From Granulosicoccus sp963833195 (GTDB taxonomy: Bacteria; Pseudomonadota; Gammaproteobacteria; Granulosicoccales; Granulosicoccaceae): a DNA stretch of 64,000 nt. Shown here one piece after another: positions 39,365 to 50,109 of the stretch (position 1 is the stretch's first letter; every line of letters starts with the position of its first letter). The stretch lies in contig CAWHXF010000027.1 of the NCBI GenBank assembly GCA_963833195.1, forward strand, positions 1,550,001 through 1,614,000. The letters are read 5' to 3'. Under the pieces are notes generated by a model, which was given only the letters and a program-made list of their open reading frames with translations, was not told where the DNA came from and did not search any database. The translations under genes were made by a program, and so were the position numbers.

Positions 39365-40483
39365 TCACGAGACGTCCTCGGCCGTGCGGCGCCCGCGCGC
39401 CTCGCCCCCGCCCGGCAGCGCGTAGGGCAACGGCCGCTCGTAGGCGGGCTCGCCGCCGACGTCCAGCCGCAGCCCTTCGGCATCGATGCGCACCACCGCC
39501 AGCAGCTCGAGCGCGTCGCCCACCCGCACCGCGTCCACGATCTCGCCCGCGCCCTCGGTCCGCGCGCCGTCGGGGCTCAGGCCGGCCACGTGCGCGCCCG
39601 GCACCGGCAAGTCCGCCCCCGCGACGTCCGTCCGGAAGCGCCGCATGTGCTTCTTCAGCTTGCCGAGATACTGCATGCGGGCCACGATCTCCTGCCCGGG
39701 ATAGCAGCCCTTCTTGAAGCTCAGTCCGCCGGCCTCGCCGAAGTTCACCATCTGCGGCACGAACGCCTCGCGCGTGGCCCCACGCACCGACGCGATGCCG
39801 GCGCGCACGTCGCCGAGCCGCCACGCGGCATCGACCTCGTCGGGCGACAATCGCGCGAGCGATGCATCGGCCGATCGCAGGGTCTCGCCCACCCCCGCAA
39901 GCGGAACGATGGCGAGCAGCCGCGTCGCGACGGCGTCCCGCTCGGCCTCGCCGTGCACGGGATGCCAGCGCAACACCGAAGATCCGTCCTCTCCGAGCAC
40001 CGCCGCCGGGCCCTCCGGCGGCAGGCCCGCGAGCTCCAGACCCAGCGCGGCGAGCGCCGGATCCGCGGCAGCCGCGTCGGGCAGGAACGCCGCCAACGCG
40101 CCCAGGTCCTCGCGCCGGACCACGCTCACGGCCGCGCGCAGCACGAACATCCCGAGCCGCTGCACGAAGGGGGCGGCGAGCTCGCCGGGCAGCACCAGCC
40201 TGAAGCCGTCGGGCAGCCGATGCACGATGAGCGCGGCCAGCAACCGCCCCTTGGCCGAGCACCAGCCCTGGAGCTGCACGCCGCCGGCGCCGAGCAGGCC
40301 GAGGTCGTTGGTGAGCTGGCCCTGCAGGAAGCTCTCGGCGTCGGGGCCGGTCACGTCGACCGTCGCCAGTGCCTCGGCCGAACCGATCGCACCGGCACCC
40401 GGCTTGCCCCGCCCGGTGGCCGGCGCCGTCGCGGATGCCGTCTCGGAGGGGACCGCGGACGGGGTGGGTTCTGGCTGGGTCAC
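39365..40483 (-). CDS. ygfZ: YgfZ/GcvT folate-binding Fe-S maturation factor
   Basis: 372 residues. The YgfZ signature KGCYPGQEIVARMQYLGKLKKHM with its reactive Cys and a GcvT-like N-terminal fold (VDVTGPDAESFLQGQLTNDL) are clear. YgfZ (IBA57 family) helps assemble or repair [4Fe-4S] clusters with folate, which suits the sulfite reductase and SdhB nearby. The start is uncertain: GTG 40483 or GTG 40537; both precede a Pro/Ala-rich leader of about 30 residues not seen in E. coli YgfZ. Divergent from the SDH region. Confidence 0.88.
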   Translation of the reverse strand: MTQPEPTPSAVPSETASATAPATGRGKPGAGAIGSAEALATVDVTGPDAESFLQGQLTNDLGLLGAGGVQLQGWCSAKGRLLAALIVHRLPDGFRLVLPGELAAPFVQRLGMFVLRAAVSVVRREDLGALAAFLPDAAAADPALAALGLELAGLPPEGPAAVLGEDGSSVLRWHPVHGEAERDAVATRLLAIVPLAGVGETLRSADASLARLSPDEVDAAWRLGDVRAGIASVRGATREAFVPQMVNFGEAGGLSFKKGCYPGQEIVARMQYLGKLKKHMRRFRTDVAGADLPVPGAHVAGLSPDGARTEGAGEIVDAVRVGDALELLAVVRIDAEGLRLDVGGEPAYERPLPYALPGGGEARGRRTAEDVS

Positions 40484-40665
40484 GGCGATTCTCTGTCTGT
40501 CGAAGGGCGACGGTACGGGCGCATCGCGCCCTCGCACGAAGGCGATGGGCCCCGGCTGCTAGTATTGTCGGCTGCCATCGCGGGGCCGGCAAGGTGTGCA
40601 CATATGGCTTGCCGCCCGGCCCCTGAAACCCCATCTCGTCTCGGAATCCTCACAGTCGTTCACCC

Positions 40666-40893
40666 ATGATCGAACGCGATTCCCTTCGACCCGCGCCGCG
40701 GGCCCCGTCCGACGTCGCCCCCGCCTCCGGCGAGGAAGCGGTCGCGGACGGCCCCGCCGAGGCGAGCGTCGACACGTCCGGGAACGACGAGGCGAACGAG
40801 CCCGAACGCCCGGTCGAGATAGGCGGCCAGAAAGGCCCCGAACCCACGCGCTACGGGGACTGGGAAGGCCGCGGTCGTTGCACGGACTTCTGA
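40666..40893 (+). CDS. Succinate dehydrogenase assembly factor 4 (DUF1674)
   Basis: 75 residues. The C-terminal end EIGGQKGPEPTRYGDWEGRG and CTDF is the DUF1674/SdhAF4 signature; the first 45 residues are acidic and low complexity. SdhAF4 binds FAD-loaded SdhA and protects it before SdhB joins (known from mitochondria and shown for bacterial homologues by family). It sits 75 nt upstream of sdhC, so it is likely the first gene of the SDH transcription unit. Confidence 0.9.
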   Translation: MIERDSLRPAPRAPSDVAPASGEEAVADGPAEASVDTSGNDEANEPERPVEIGGQKGPEPTRYGDWEGRGRCTDF

Positions 40894-40968
40894 CGCGCCC
40901 GCCCCGTCCGCCCCGTATCCACCCCCGTAGCGTCCCCGAAGCACCCCGAGGAGTACCGCACCCTTCGC

Positions 40969-41355
40969 ATGGCAACGAAAGACACGCGGCCGCTGTCGCC
41001 GCACCTGATGCACTACAAGCTGCCGCTGACGGCCTATCTGTCGGTGAGCCACCGCGCGTCGGGCATCGTCAACAGCGTCGCCATCGTGATGCTGGTGCTG
41101 ACCATCGCGAGCGCCGCGGGCGGACCGGAAGGCTACCGCTTCATGTCGGCCATCGTGGATTCGTGGTTCGGTGCCATCGTGCTGTTCGGGCTCACGGTGT
41201 CGCTGTACTACCACATGTGCAACGGCATCCGGCACCTCTTCTGGGACGTCGGCTACGGCTTCAAGGTGCAGACGGCGATGAAGTCCGGCTACGTGACGCT
41301 CGGCGCCGCCGCGGCGCTGTCGCTCGTCACCTGGCTCGTGGCGGCCGCCTCGTGA
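40969..41355 (+). CDS. sdhC: Succinate dehydrogenase cytochrome b556 subunit
   Basis: 128 residues with three membrane helices. RPLSPHLMHYKLPLTAYLSVSHRASGI is the SdhC signature around the quinone site, and the heme-ligand His is in YYHMCNGIRHLFWD. GGAG lies upstream in the 40894-40968 leader. The stop overlaps the sdhD GTG. Confidence 0.95.
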   Translation: MATKDTRPLSPHLMHYKLPLTAYLSVSHRASGIVNSVAIVMLVLTIASAAGGPEGYRFMSAIVDSWFGAIVLFGLTVSLYYHMCNGIRHLFWDVGYGFKVQTAMKSGYVTLGAAAALSLVTWLVAAAS

Positions 41356-41867
41356 GCGCCGGGAAGGCGGACGTGAAGAACGACGGCGCCGGCGGCTTCC
41401 AGAGCGTTCCGAAGCGGGATCCCGGCCTGTCCGACGGGCCGGACCGTGCGCGCGGCGCCTCGGGCGTCGGCGGCGGCGTCGGGCTTCGGCGCACGCGTAC
41501 CCCGCTGTCCGAGGTCAAGGGCCTCGGCTCCGCGAAGGAAGGCACCGGACACTTCTGGACCCAGCGGCTCACGGCCATCGCGCTCGTGCCGCTGATGATC
41601 TGGCTGGCGTTCTCGATCGCTTCGCTGCCCGGTCGCGACTACCTGTCCATCCGCGAATGGCTCTCGGGTCCGTTCAACGCGGTGGCCATGATCCTCGTCA
41701 TCGTCACCGGCTTCTTCCACGCCCGGCTCGGGCTGCACGAGGTCGCGATCGACTACGTGCACGGCACCGCCGCTCGCACCATCACCATGATCGCGATCAA
41801 CTTCGCCGCCGCCGTGCTCGCCGTCACGGGCGTGTTCGCGGTGCTGCGCATCGCGTTCGGCGCCTGA
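41352..41867 (+). CDS. sdhD: Succinate dehydrogenase membrane anchor subunit with N-terminal extension
   Basis: 171 residues. The canonical SdhD part begins near RTRTPLSEVKGLGSAKEGTGHFWTQRLTAIALVPL and has three membrane helices with HARLGLHEVAIDYVH. GTG 41352 overlaps the sdhC stop (GTGA) and gives a hydrophilic Gly/Asp/Arg-rich extension of about 50 residues ahead of the normal start. There is no ATG between that GTG and the conserved region, so the extension is probably made. Confidence 0.93.
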   Translation: MSAGKADVKNDGAGGFQSVPKRDPGLSDGPDRARGASGVGGGVGLRRTRTPLSEVKGLGSAKEGTGHFWTQRLTAIALVPLMIWLAFSIASLPGRDYLSIREWLSGPFNAVAMILVIVTGFFHARLGLHEVAIDYVHGTAARTITMIAINFAAAVLAVTGVFAVLRIAFGA

Positions 41868-41910
41868 TCGCCGGGACGCTCCCGGACGTAGAAGCACACA
41901 TGATCCCGGC

Positions 41911-41926
41911 GGGCCCGCAAGGGCCC
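41911..41926 (+). promoter_or_regulatory. GC hairpin with GNRA-type loop between sdhD and sdhA
   Basis: Six-bp stem gggccc/gggccc around loop gcaa, in the 91-nt sdhD-sdhA gap. Could stabilise or process the mRNA between the anchor and catalytic genes. Small and GC-rich, so chance is possible. Confidence 0.35.
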
Positions 41927-41958
41927 TCGACGCTAGACCCAACCCCACGGCGGACCGC

Positions 41959-43764
41959 ATGAGCCATATCGGTAGAACGGCCTACGAGACCATCGATCAC
42001 CAGTACGACGTCGTCATCGTCGGCGCCGGCGGCGCGGGCCTGCGGGCCACGCTCGGCATGGCGGCCGAGGGGCTGTCCACCGCCTGCATCACCAAGGTGT
42101 TCCCGACGCGCAGCCACACGGTGGCTGCCCAGGGCGGCATGTCGGCGGCGCTCGGCAACATGGGCGACGACCACTGGACGTGGCACATGTACGACACCAT
42201 CAAGGGCTCCGACTGGCTCGGCGACCAGGACGCCATCGAGTACATGTGCCGCGAGGCCATGCCGGCCGTCATCGAGCTGGAGCATTTCGGCGTGCCGTTC
42301 AGCCGCACCGAGGCCGGGCGCATCTACCAGCGCCCCTTCGGCGGCATGACGACGAAGTTCGGCGAGGGTCCGGCCGCGCAGCGCACCTGCGCCGCCGCCG
42401 ACCGCACCGGCCACGCCATCCTGCACACGCTCTACCAGCAGTCGCTCAAGCACCAGGCGGAGTTCTACATCGAGCACTTCGCCACCGACCTGATCATGGA
42501 CGACGACGGCACCTGCCGCGGCGTGCTCTCGCTGGACCTCGCCACCGGCGAGCTGCACCGCTTCCAGGCGCACCAGGTCATCCTCGCCACGGGCGGCTGC
42601 GGGCGCACCTACTTCTCGGCCACCTCGGCGCACACCTGCACCGGCGACGGCGGCGGCATGGTGCTGCGCGCGGGCCTGCCGCTGCAGGACATGGAGTTCG
42701 TGCAGTTCCACCCGACCGGCATCTACGGCGCCGGGGTGCTCATCACCGAGGGCGTGCGCGGCGAAGGCGGCTACCTCACGAACAAGGACGGCGAGCGCTT
42801 CATGGAGCGCTACGCGCCGAACGCGAAGGACCTGGCCTCGCGCGACGTCGTGTCGCGTTCGATGACCATCGAGATCAACGAGGGCCGCGGCGTGGGCCCC
42901 GACGGCGACCACATCCACCTGAACCTGCAGCACCTCGGCGCGGACGTCATCGAGCAGCGGCTGCCGGGCATCAGCGAGAGCGCGCGCATCTTCTCCGCGG
43001 TCGACGTCACCAAGAGCCCCATCCCGGTGCTGCCGACCGTGCACTACAACATGGGCGGCATCCCGACCAACTACCACGGCGAGGTCGTGACGTTGAAGGA
43101 CGGCGACCCCGACACCGTCGTGCCCGGGCTCATGGCCATCGGCGAGGCGGCCTGCGTGTCGGTGCACGGCGCGAACCGGCTCGGCAGCAATTCCCTGCTG
43201 GACATCGTGGTCTTCGGCCGCGCCGCCGCGCACCGCGCGCGCGAGCTGATCAAGCCCGGCGCCTCGCACAAGCCGCTGAGCGACAAGCACCTCGAGCCCG
43301 CGCTCACCCACTTCGACAAGGTGCGCTACAACGAGGGCGGCACGCGCACCGCGGCGGTACGCGACCGCATGCAGCGCTCCATGCAGAAGCACGCGGCGGT
43401 GTTCCGCACCGGCGAGCTGCTGGAGAAGGGCGCGGCCGAGATGCGCACCATCGTCGACGAGTTCGACGACGTGAAGATCGACGACAAGTCCATGATCTGG
43501 AACACCGATCTCGTCGAGACCTTCGAGCTGGAGAACCTGCTCGCGCAGGCACAGACCATCGTGCACGGCGCGCTGAACCGCACCGAGAGCCGCGGCGCGC
43601 ACGCGCGCGACGATTGCCCGGAGCGCGACGACGCCGAATGGATGAAGCACACCCTCGCCTGGACCGACGCGCGCCAGGACGTGACCATCGACTACCGTCC
43701 GGTGCACATGTACACGCTCACCGACGAGTGCGAGGTCGTGCCGCCGAAGAAGCGGGTCTACTGA
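41959..43764 (+). CDS. sdhA: Succinate dehydrogenase flavoprotein subunit
   Basis: 601 residues, standard length. FAD motif VVIVGAGGAGLRATLGMA, the covalent-FAD His in PTRSHTVAAQGGMSAALGN, active site in HPTGIYGAGVLITEGVRGEGG, and the capping domain with GANRLGSNSLLD. Oxidises succinate to fumarate in the TCA cycle. FAD attachment should be helped by SdhE (44642) and SdhAF4 (40666), both in this operon. Confidence 0.97.
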   Translation: MSHIGRTAYETIDHQYDVVIVGAGGAGLRATLGMAAEGLSTACITKVFPTRSHTVAAQGGMSAALGNMGDDHWTWHMYDTIKGSDWLGDQDAIEYMCREAMPAVIELEHFGVPFSRTEAGRIYQRPFGGMTTKFGEGPAAQRTCAAADRTGHAILHTLYQQSLKHQAEFYIEHFATDLIMDDDGTCRGVLSLDLATGELHRFQAHQVILATGGCGRTYFSATSAHTCTGDGGGMVLRAGLPLQDMEFVQFHPTGIYGAGVLITEGVRGEGGYLTNKDGERFMERYAPNAKDLASRDVVSRSMTIEINEGRGVGPDGDHIHLNLQHLGADVIEQRLPGISESARIFSAVDVTKSPIPVLPTVHYNMGGIPTNYHGEVVTLKDGDPDTVVPGLMAIGEAACVSVHGANRLGSNSLLDIVVFGRAAAHRARELIKPGASHKPLSDKHLEPALTHFDKVRYNEGGTRTAAVRDRMQRSMQKHAAVFRTGELLEKGAAEMRTIVDEFDDVKIDDKSMIWNTDLVETFELENLLAQAQTIVHGALNRTESRGAHARDDCPERDDAEWMKHTLAWTDARQDVTIDYRPVHMYTLTDECEVVPPKKRVY

Positions 43765-43817
43765 TCGTCCCGCCCGCCGACACGTAGTAGAAGCAAAGGG
43801 ATACCCGAGGCACCACC

Positions 43818-44603
43818 ATGGCCGAATTCACGCTCCCCGCGAACTCCATCGTCAGGAAGAACGGCACCCGCCACGAGGCGGTGAGCGCGTCGACGAACAC
43901 GCGCACGTTCAAGATCTACCGCTACGACCCGGACACCGGGGCGAATCCGCGCGTCGACACCTACGAGGTCGACATGGACTCGTGCGGCCCGATGGTCCTG
44001 GACGCCATCATCAAGATCAAGGCCGAGATCGACTCCACGCTGACCTTCCGCCGCTCGTGCCGCGAGGGCATCTGCGGCAGTTGCGCCATGAACATCGACG
44101 GCGGCAACGCGCTGGCCTGCACCACGGCCATCGCGGACATCGAGGGCGACATCACCGTCTACCCCCTGCCCCACCAGCCCATCATCAAGGATCTCGTCTC
44201 GGACCTGACGCAGTTCTACGCGCAGTACGCCTCGATCGAGCCGTGGCTGAAGTCCGATACGCCGGCCCCGCCCGACCGCGAGCGCCTGCAGAGCCCCGAG
44301 GACCGCGAGAAGCTGGACGGTGCCTACGAGTGCATCCTGTGCGCCTGCTGCAGCACCGCCTGCCCCAGCTACTGGTGGAACCCCGAGCGCTACCTGGGCC
44401 CTGCCGCCCTGCTCGCCTCGTACCGCTGGCTGGCCGACAGCCGGGACGACGCCACGGGCGAACGCCTCGACGACCTCGAGGACCCCTACAAGCTGTATCG
44501 CTGCCACACGATCATGAACTGCGCGCAGGTGTGCCCGAAGGGGCTGAACCCCGCCAAGGCGATCGCCGAGACCAAGGCGATGCTCGTCAAGCGCCGGCTG
44601 TAG
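43818..44603 (+). CDS. sdhB: Succinate dehydrogenase iron-sulfur subunit
   Basis: 261 residues. N-terminal [2Fe-2S] ligands in SCREGICGSCAMNIDGG and LACTT; C-terminal CILCACCSTACPSYWW and CHTIMNCAQVCPKGLNPAKAI bind the [4Fe-4S] and [3Fe-4S] clusters. Transfers electrons from SdhA to quinone at SdhCD. A 53-nt gap follows sdhA. Confidence 0.97.
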   Translation: MAEFTLPANSIVRKNGTRHEAVSASTNTRTFKIYRYDPDTGANPRVDTYEVDMDSCGPMVLDAIIKIKAEIDSTLTFRRSCREGICGSCAMNIDGGNALACTTAIADIEGDITVYPLPHQPIIKDLVSDLTQFYAQYASIEPWLKSDTPAPPDRERLQSPEDREKLDGAYECILCACCSTACPSYWWNPERYLGPAALLASYRWLADSRDDATGERLDDLEDPYKLYRCHTIMNCAQVCPKGLNPAKAIAETKAMLVKRRL

Positions 44604-44641
44604 CGGTCGCGTCCCGCGCGGACGCCTCGGGGCGTGGCGGC

Positions 44642-44929
44642 ATGACGGGCGCGCAGGGCGACGGGGCGGCCGCCACGAAGGCGAGGCTGCGCTGGAAGTG
44701 CCGGCGCGGCATGCGCGAGCTGGACCAGGCCATGCTCGCGTATCTGGATCACCACTGGGATGCCGCCACGGAGGGCGAGCGCCATGACTTCGAGCAACTC
44801 CTCGACCATCAGGAGCCCGAGCTCTACGAGCTCGTCTGCGGCAAGCGCGACGACCCCCGCTACCGCGACATCCTCGGCAAGATCGCCCGCACCCTGGGCG
44901 ATGCGAACGGGCCCGTCCCGACGGCGTGA
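44642..44929 (+). CDS. sdhE: SdhE FAD assembly factor
   Basis: 95 residues. LRWKCRRGMRELDQAMLAYLDHHW contains the invariant RGMRELD motif of SdhE/YgfY/SDHAF2, which promotes covalent flavinylation of SdhA. The N-terminal 15 residues are a variable extension. It follows sdhB by 38 nt and overlaps the ygfX-like gene by 29 nt. Confidence 0.94.
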   Translation: MTGAQGDGAAATKARLRWKCRRGMRELDQAMLAYLDHHWDAATEGERHDFEQLLDHQEPELYELVCGKRDDPRYRDILGKIARTLGDANGPVPTA

Positions 44930-45416
44930 AGCGCTCGCGGGCCTGAGCGCTTCGGTCGCCGCGCTCGCGCTCGTGCACGGCGGCGTCGCCCAGGGACTCG
45001 ATGGGGCGTGGGCCATCGGGGCCGTGGCCTGGACGCTGGGCGCGATCGGGTTCGCGGCGCGCGACACGTGGCGTCACGGCCGAGCCGGCCTTCGGCTCGA
45101 GCGCGAAGGCGAGGAGTGGTTCGTCACGCGCTCACACCACGTCGCCGCGGGCACGATGCGCGAACCCCTGACGCTGCTGGCGCCCGCGTACCGCTCCTCG
45201 TGGCTGGTCGTGCTGCGCCTGCGCGATCCCGCGGGACGCGTCCGCACCGTCGACGTGCACTGCGACGCCGCGTGTCCGCGCGCGTTCAGCTACCTGCACC
45301 TCGCCTGCCTGTTCGATACCGAGCACCATGCCGACGAGACGCCCGCCCGCGACGGACGGGCGAAGGCCCTGCGCTACACTGCGCGCCGGACGGTATCGGA
45401 CGGGCGAGAGCGATGA
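44901..45416 (+). CDS. YgfX/CptA-like inner-membrane protein
   Basis: 171 residues. Two N-terminal hydrophobic segments (LAGLSASVAALALVHGG and WAIGAVAWTLGAIGFA) precede a soluble part with a Trp-containing strand (EREGEEWFVT) and SSWLVVLRLRDPAGR. The position directly after sdhE, overlapping it, is where E. coli has ygfX (cptA), once described as the toxin partner of SdhE/YgfY. Sequence likeness is weak, so the call rests on topology and context. ATG 44901 is the last start before the membrane segment. Its stop overlaps pdxJ (ATGA). Confidence 0.55.
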   Translation: MRTGPSRRREALAGLSASVAALALVHGGVAQGLDGAWAIGAVAWTLGAIGFAARDTWRHGRAGLRLEREGEEWFVTRSHHVAAGTMREPLTLLAPAYRSSWLVVLRLRDPAGRVRTVDVHCDAACPRAFSYLHLACLFDTEHHADETPARDGRAKALRYTARRTVSDGRER

Positions 45417-46159
45417 AGCGGGCAATCTTCCTCGGCGTCAACGTCGATCACGTCGCGACGGTGCGCAACGCGCGCGGCACGCGCTACCCCGACCCGGTGC
45501 ACGCGGCGCTGGAAGCCGAACGCGCGGGCGCCGACGGCATCACGATGCACCTGCGGGCGGACCGGCGCCACATCGTCGACCGCGACGTCGAGCGCTACGC
45601 CGAGTGCGCTCAGACCAAGCTCAACTTCGAATGCGGAGCCACGCCCGAGATGCGCGACATCGCGCTGCGTCTGCGTCCGGCCGACGTGTGCCTGGTGCCC
45701 GAGACGCGCGAGGAGCTGACCACCGAGGGCGGGCTGGACGTCGCCTCGCAACGCGACACGCTCACCGACATGGTCGCGGCCTTCACCGGTGCGAACATCC
45801 GCACCTCCCTGTTCATCGACCCCGAGCGGAAGCAGATCGACGCCTGCGTGGACACCGGCGCAAGCGTGGTGGAGCTGCACACCGGACGCTACGCCGACGC
45901 TGCCGACGACGCGGCGCGCGCCGCCGAGCTCGAGCGCCTGCGCGTCGCCTGCGCGCACGCCGCACGGGCCGGGCTTACGGTCAACGCGGGGCATGGGTTG
46001 CATTACCACAACGTCGCGCCCGTCGCGGCGCTCGCCGAGGTGCACGAGCTGAACATCGGGCACGCGATCGTCGCACGCGCGCTCTTCGATGGGCTCGGGC
46101 CGGCCGTGGCGCGCATGAAGGCGCTCATGGAGCGCGCGCGCCTGGACGCGCGCGACTAG
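45413..46159 (+). CDS. pdxJ: Pyridoxine 5'-phosphate synthase
   Basis: 248-residue TIM barrel. LGVNVDHVATVRNARGTRYPDP, GADGITMHLRADRRHI and VNAGHGLHYHNVAP are PdxJ signatures with the catalytic His and Glu residues. Condenses 3-amino-2-oxopropyl phosphate with DXP in vitamin B6 synthesis. ATGA overlap with the ygfX-like gene upstream; acpS follows after 41 nt, the usual pdxJ-acpS pairing. Confidence 0.96.
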   Translation: MKRAIFLGVNVDHVATVRNARGTRYPDPVHAALEAERAGADGITMHLRADRRHIVDRDVERYAECAQTKLNFECGATPEMRDIALRLRPADVCLVPETREELTTEGGLDVASQRDTLTDMVAAFTGANIRTSLFIDPERKQIDACVDTGASVVELHTGRYADAADDAARAAELERLRVACAHAARAGLTVNAGHGLHYHNVAPVAALAEVHELNIGHAIVARALFDGLGPAVARMKALMERARLDARD

Positions 46160-46200
46160 GGGCTCGCGAGGCCACCCCCGAGCCGCACGGTGCGAACCCC

Positions 46201-46593
46201 ATGATCCACGGCGTGGGGGTGGACCTGGTGACGGTCGCGCGCGTGCGCGCGGTGCATGCGCGCTTCGCCGAGCGCTTCGCGCGCCGCATACTCACCGGCG
46301 CCGAGATCGCCGAGCTCGCCGCGCTGCCCTCGGGGGCGGACCCCGCCCGCTTTCTCGCGAAGCGGTTCGCCGTGAAGGAAGCCGCCGTCAAGGCGCTCGG
46401 CACCGGAGAACGCGAAGGCGTGTTGCTGCGCGACTTCGGCCTGGCGCATTCCCCGCTCGGACGCCCCGAGCTGACGCTTTCGGGCATGGGGGCCGAACGG
46501 TGCGACGCGGCCGGCATCGTCGCGAGTCACGTCAGCCTGAGCGACGAAGGCGATCTGGTGACCGCCTTCGTCGTGCTGGAACGTCGCGCGTAG
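46201..46593 (+). CDS. acpS: Holo-[acyl-carrier-protein] synthase
   Basis: 130 residues. Mg ligands in HGVGVDLVTVARV and FLAKRFAVKEAAVKALGTG, then HVSLSDEGDLVTAFVVLE: the AcpS fold. Attaches 4'-phosphopantetheine to ACP. It is the last gene of the long plus-strand block; the next gene converges with a 27-nt gap. Confidence 0.95.
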   Translation: MIHGVGVDLVTVARVRAVHARFAERFARRILTGAEIAELAALPSGADPARFLAKRFAVKEAAVKALGTGEREGVLLRDFGLAHSPLGRPELTLSGMGAERCDAAGIVASHVSLSDEGDLVTAFVVLERRA

Positions 46594-46620
46594 CGTTCCT
46601 CTTCGGCCCGAGGCCACCGA

Positions 46621-48032
<1,412 letters not shown>

Positions 48033-48033
<1 letters not shown>

Positions 48034-49793
48034 CAGTAGTAGAGCCTCAGGCCGATGCCGAGCTGATCGTTATCGCCAACCTCGAAGCGCGACATGAGAT
48101 CGAGGTTCCGGTTTATGTGGAAGAACGCACCGCCGAAGCCGTGCGGGTCACCCTTGTGGAAGCTGCTGTAGCCCACACCGCCCGCGAGCTCGAAGCGCGG
48201 GTTCACGACCAGCCGCGTGGCCAGTTGCAGGAACACGCCCGCCTCGCCGTCGTCGAGGCGCGACTCGAGCTCGCCGCCCGCATCGAGTCCGACCAGCTCG
48301 TACACGCCGTACTCCAGACCGCCCGTCAGCGCGAAGGTGAGTCGGTCGGCCTCGGCAGGCGTGACGTGCACGCCCGCCCCGATCGACACCTCGCGGTACG
48401 ACTCGGCGGCGCCGACGCGTGCCGTGAAGTGGAACTGACCGGCAGCCTCGGCCGCCGCTTCCAGACCCAGACCGGCACCGCCGATCTCGTAGTTCATGGG
48501 CATCGCCTCGACGTAGTCGAACTCGTGCGAGCTGCCCCGCGCGTCGGCGGGCAGTCGCAAGGCGGGCAGCGGAGCGGCGGTAGTCGTTTCACCCGGCGCG
48601 GACGTTCCCGTCTGGGAAGCGACGGCGTCGGCGGCGTCGGCGGCGTCCGTCACGTCCGTCACGTCGCTCGCGTCCGTCGCGTCCGTCGCGTCGCTCGCGT
48701 CCGTCGCGTCCGTCGCGTCCGTCGCATCCGTCGCGTCCGTCGCGTCCGTCGCGTCCGTCACGTCCGTCGCGTCGCTCGCGTCCGTCGCGTCGTTCGCGTC
48801 CGCATCGTCGAGCGGCAGCGCCGCCGCCAGCACGGGTGGCCGGGCCGGTGGGGCCTCCCGTGAGGCCGACGGCGCGTCGTTCGTCGCGAGCCTCTTCTCG
48901 ATCGTCTCGACTTCGATCGACTCGGGCACGGCCGGCATGCCGGCGGCCTCGCGCTCCGCAGCACGGCGACGCGCGTCGGCGATCAGGGTGCGCTGGCGTT
49001 CGCGCAGCGCTTCCGGCGACTCGGCGATCGGCTCGGCAGGTGCTTCCTGCCACGTGCGCGCGGACCGCGTGGGTGGCACGGGTGTCGCGGACGCGTCGAC
49101 GTGGTCGATCTCGCGCGCCGCGATCTCGAGCCGGCGCGCCTCGCGCGCCGCGTCGTCCATCGCGGCGGTGGCGGCGGCGTCCCCGCCTGCGAAGCGAGCA
49201 TCGTCGGCCCGCAGCCAGACTTCGCCGTCCAGGATGATCCTGCTACCCGCTGCGCCGCCGGTGGCGGGCGTACCGCTCGGCGCGCGACGCCATTCGGCAC
49301 CGTCGATCACGACCACTTCGTGGCGCGAAGGCGCGGGTGCCGCGTCGACCGCATCGGCCGCGTCGGTCGGCTTCGTCTGCGCCTCCTCGGCGTAGGCGCT
49401 GGCGAGGTCCCAGCGCGGACCGACGGGACGGCAATCCGCCCCGCCGGGTCGGCGGGTTCCGGCGCAATTCGCATCGACGAGCTCCATGCCGTCGGCGAAC
49501 GGACCGTTGCCGCATTGCGGATCTGGGTACACGGTGCGGTTCCACGCCATGCCGTCGAACTGCAGGCCCGGCCCCACTCCGATGGCTTCGCATATCTCCT
49601 CCACCGGCCGTACGCCGGCCGGAGTGAGCACGTCACGCGTGGCGAGGCCCACCGGCATCGTTCCCACGCAATGGCACGCGCCGTCGGCGGCGTAGCTGCC
49701 GTTCCAGCCATCGGTGGCCACGGCTTGCGGCGTCGCGGCAAGCGCGCCGCAACCGAGCGCGGCGAGCGCGGCAAGTCTGGTATCGGTTCGCAT
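48033..49793 (-). CDS. Secreted outer-membrane beta-barrel protein with (Asp-Ala-Thr)n repeat
   Basis: 586 residues, family not recognised. Signal peptide ending TPQAVATDG. An N-terminal Cys-containing region (GACHCVG, DPQCGNGPF, DANCAGT, ADCRP) is followed by a WRRAPSGTPATGG-type segment, a charged helical stretch (residues ~205-300), then a low-complexity block of Asp-Ala-Thr triplets, and a C-terminal ~170-residue region of alternating strands (FHFTARVGAAESYREVSIGAGVHV, LTFALTGGLEYGVYEL) ending GIGLRLYY, the aromatic end expected of a BAM-inserted barrel. First gene of a two-gene unit with the GH16 pseudoenzyme; divergent from the active GH16 gene. Confidence 0.7.
48621..48805. repeat. 9-bp tandem repeat encoding (Asp-Ala-Thr)n
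   Basis: About 20 copies of gtccgtcgc-like units, with gtcgctcgc, gtccgtcac and gcgtcggcg variants; minus-strand translation Asp-Ala-Thr/Ser/Ala. In frame with the barrel protein. Confidence 0.85.
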
Positions 49794-50109
49794 CGTGATG
49801 GCGGTGAAGTCGGTCGAGGGTTCGAGCGATCCGAATCAGGAACCGTGCCACCGACCGGCCGACCCGCCGCGATCGCTTCGGCCTCTCCACCGTGCAATGC
49901 GGCACCGCGTCCCACACGGCGCACGACGACTGAAGGGAAGACACCGAAGGGCCGCTGTCATTCGGGGTCCGGGACGTCGTCGCCCGACGCGTCAGCGGCG
50001 TCGCGAACCCGACCGTCCGGAACTCGCTCGCGGCCGGACCTGACGAGTGCGTCACGCAAGACGGCGCCACGTGAGGACGAGCAGGCATCCGATCTGCATT
50101 CGAGAAGGA
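49794..50109. other. Divergent intergenic region between barrel gene and GH16 gene
   Basis: 316 bp with no open gene supported. It must hold both promoters. The only structure noted is a 5-bp inverted repeat tgacg-N4-cgtca at 50041-50054, about 55 bp before the GH16 start, which could be an operator. No confident -10/-35 pair was seen. Confidence 0.4.

Noticed and set aside
48621..48805. Asp-Ala-Thr repeat as an antifreeze-glycoprotein-like sequence
   Set aside because: Antifreeze glycoproteins use Ala-Ala-Thr; the acidic residue here changes the chemistry and there is no other support.
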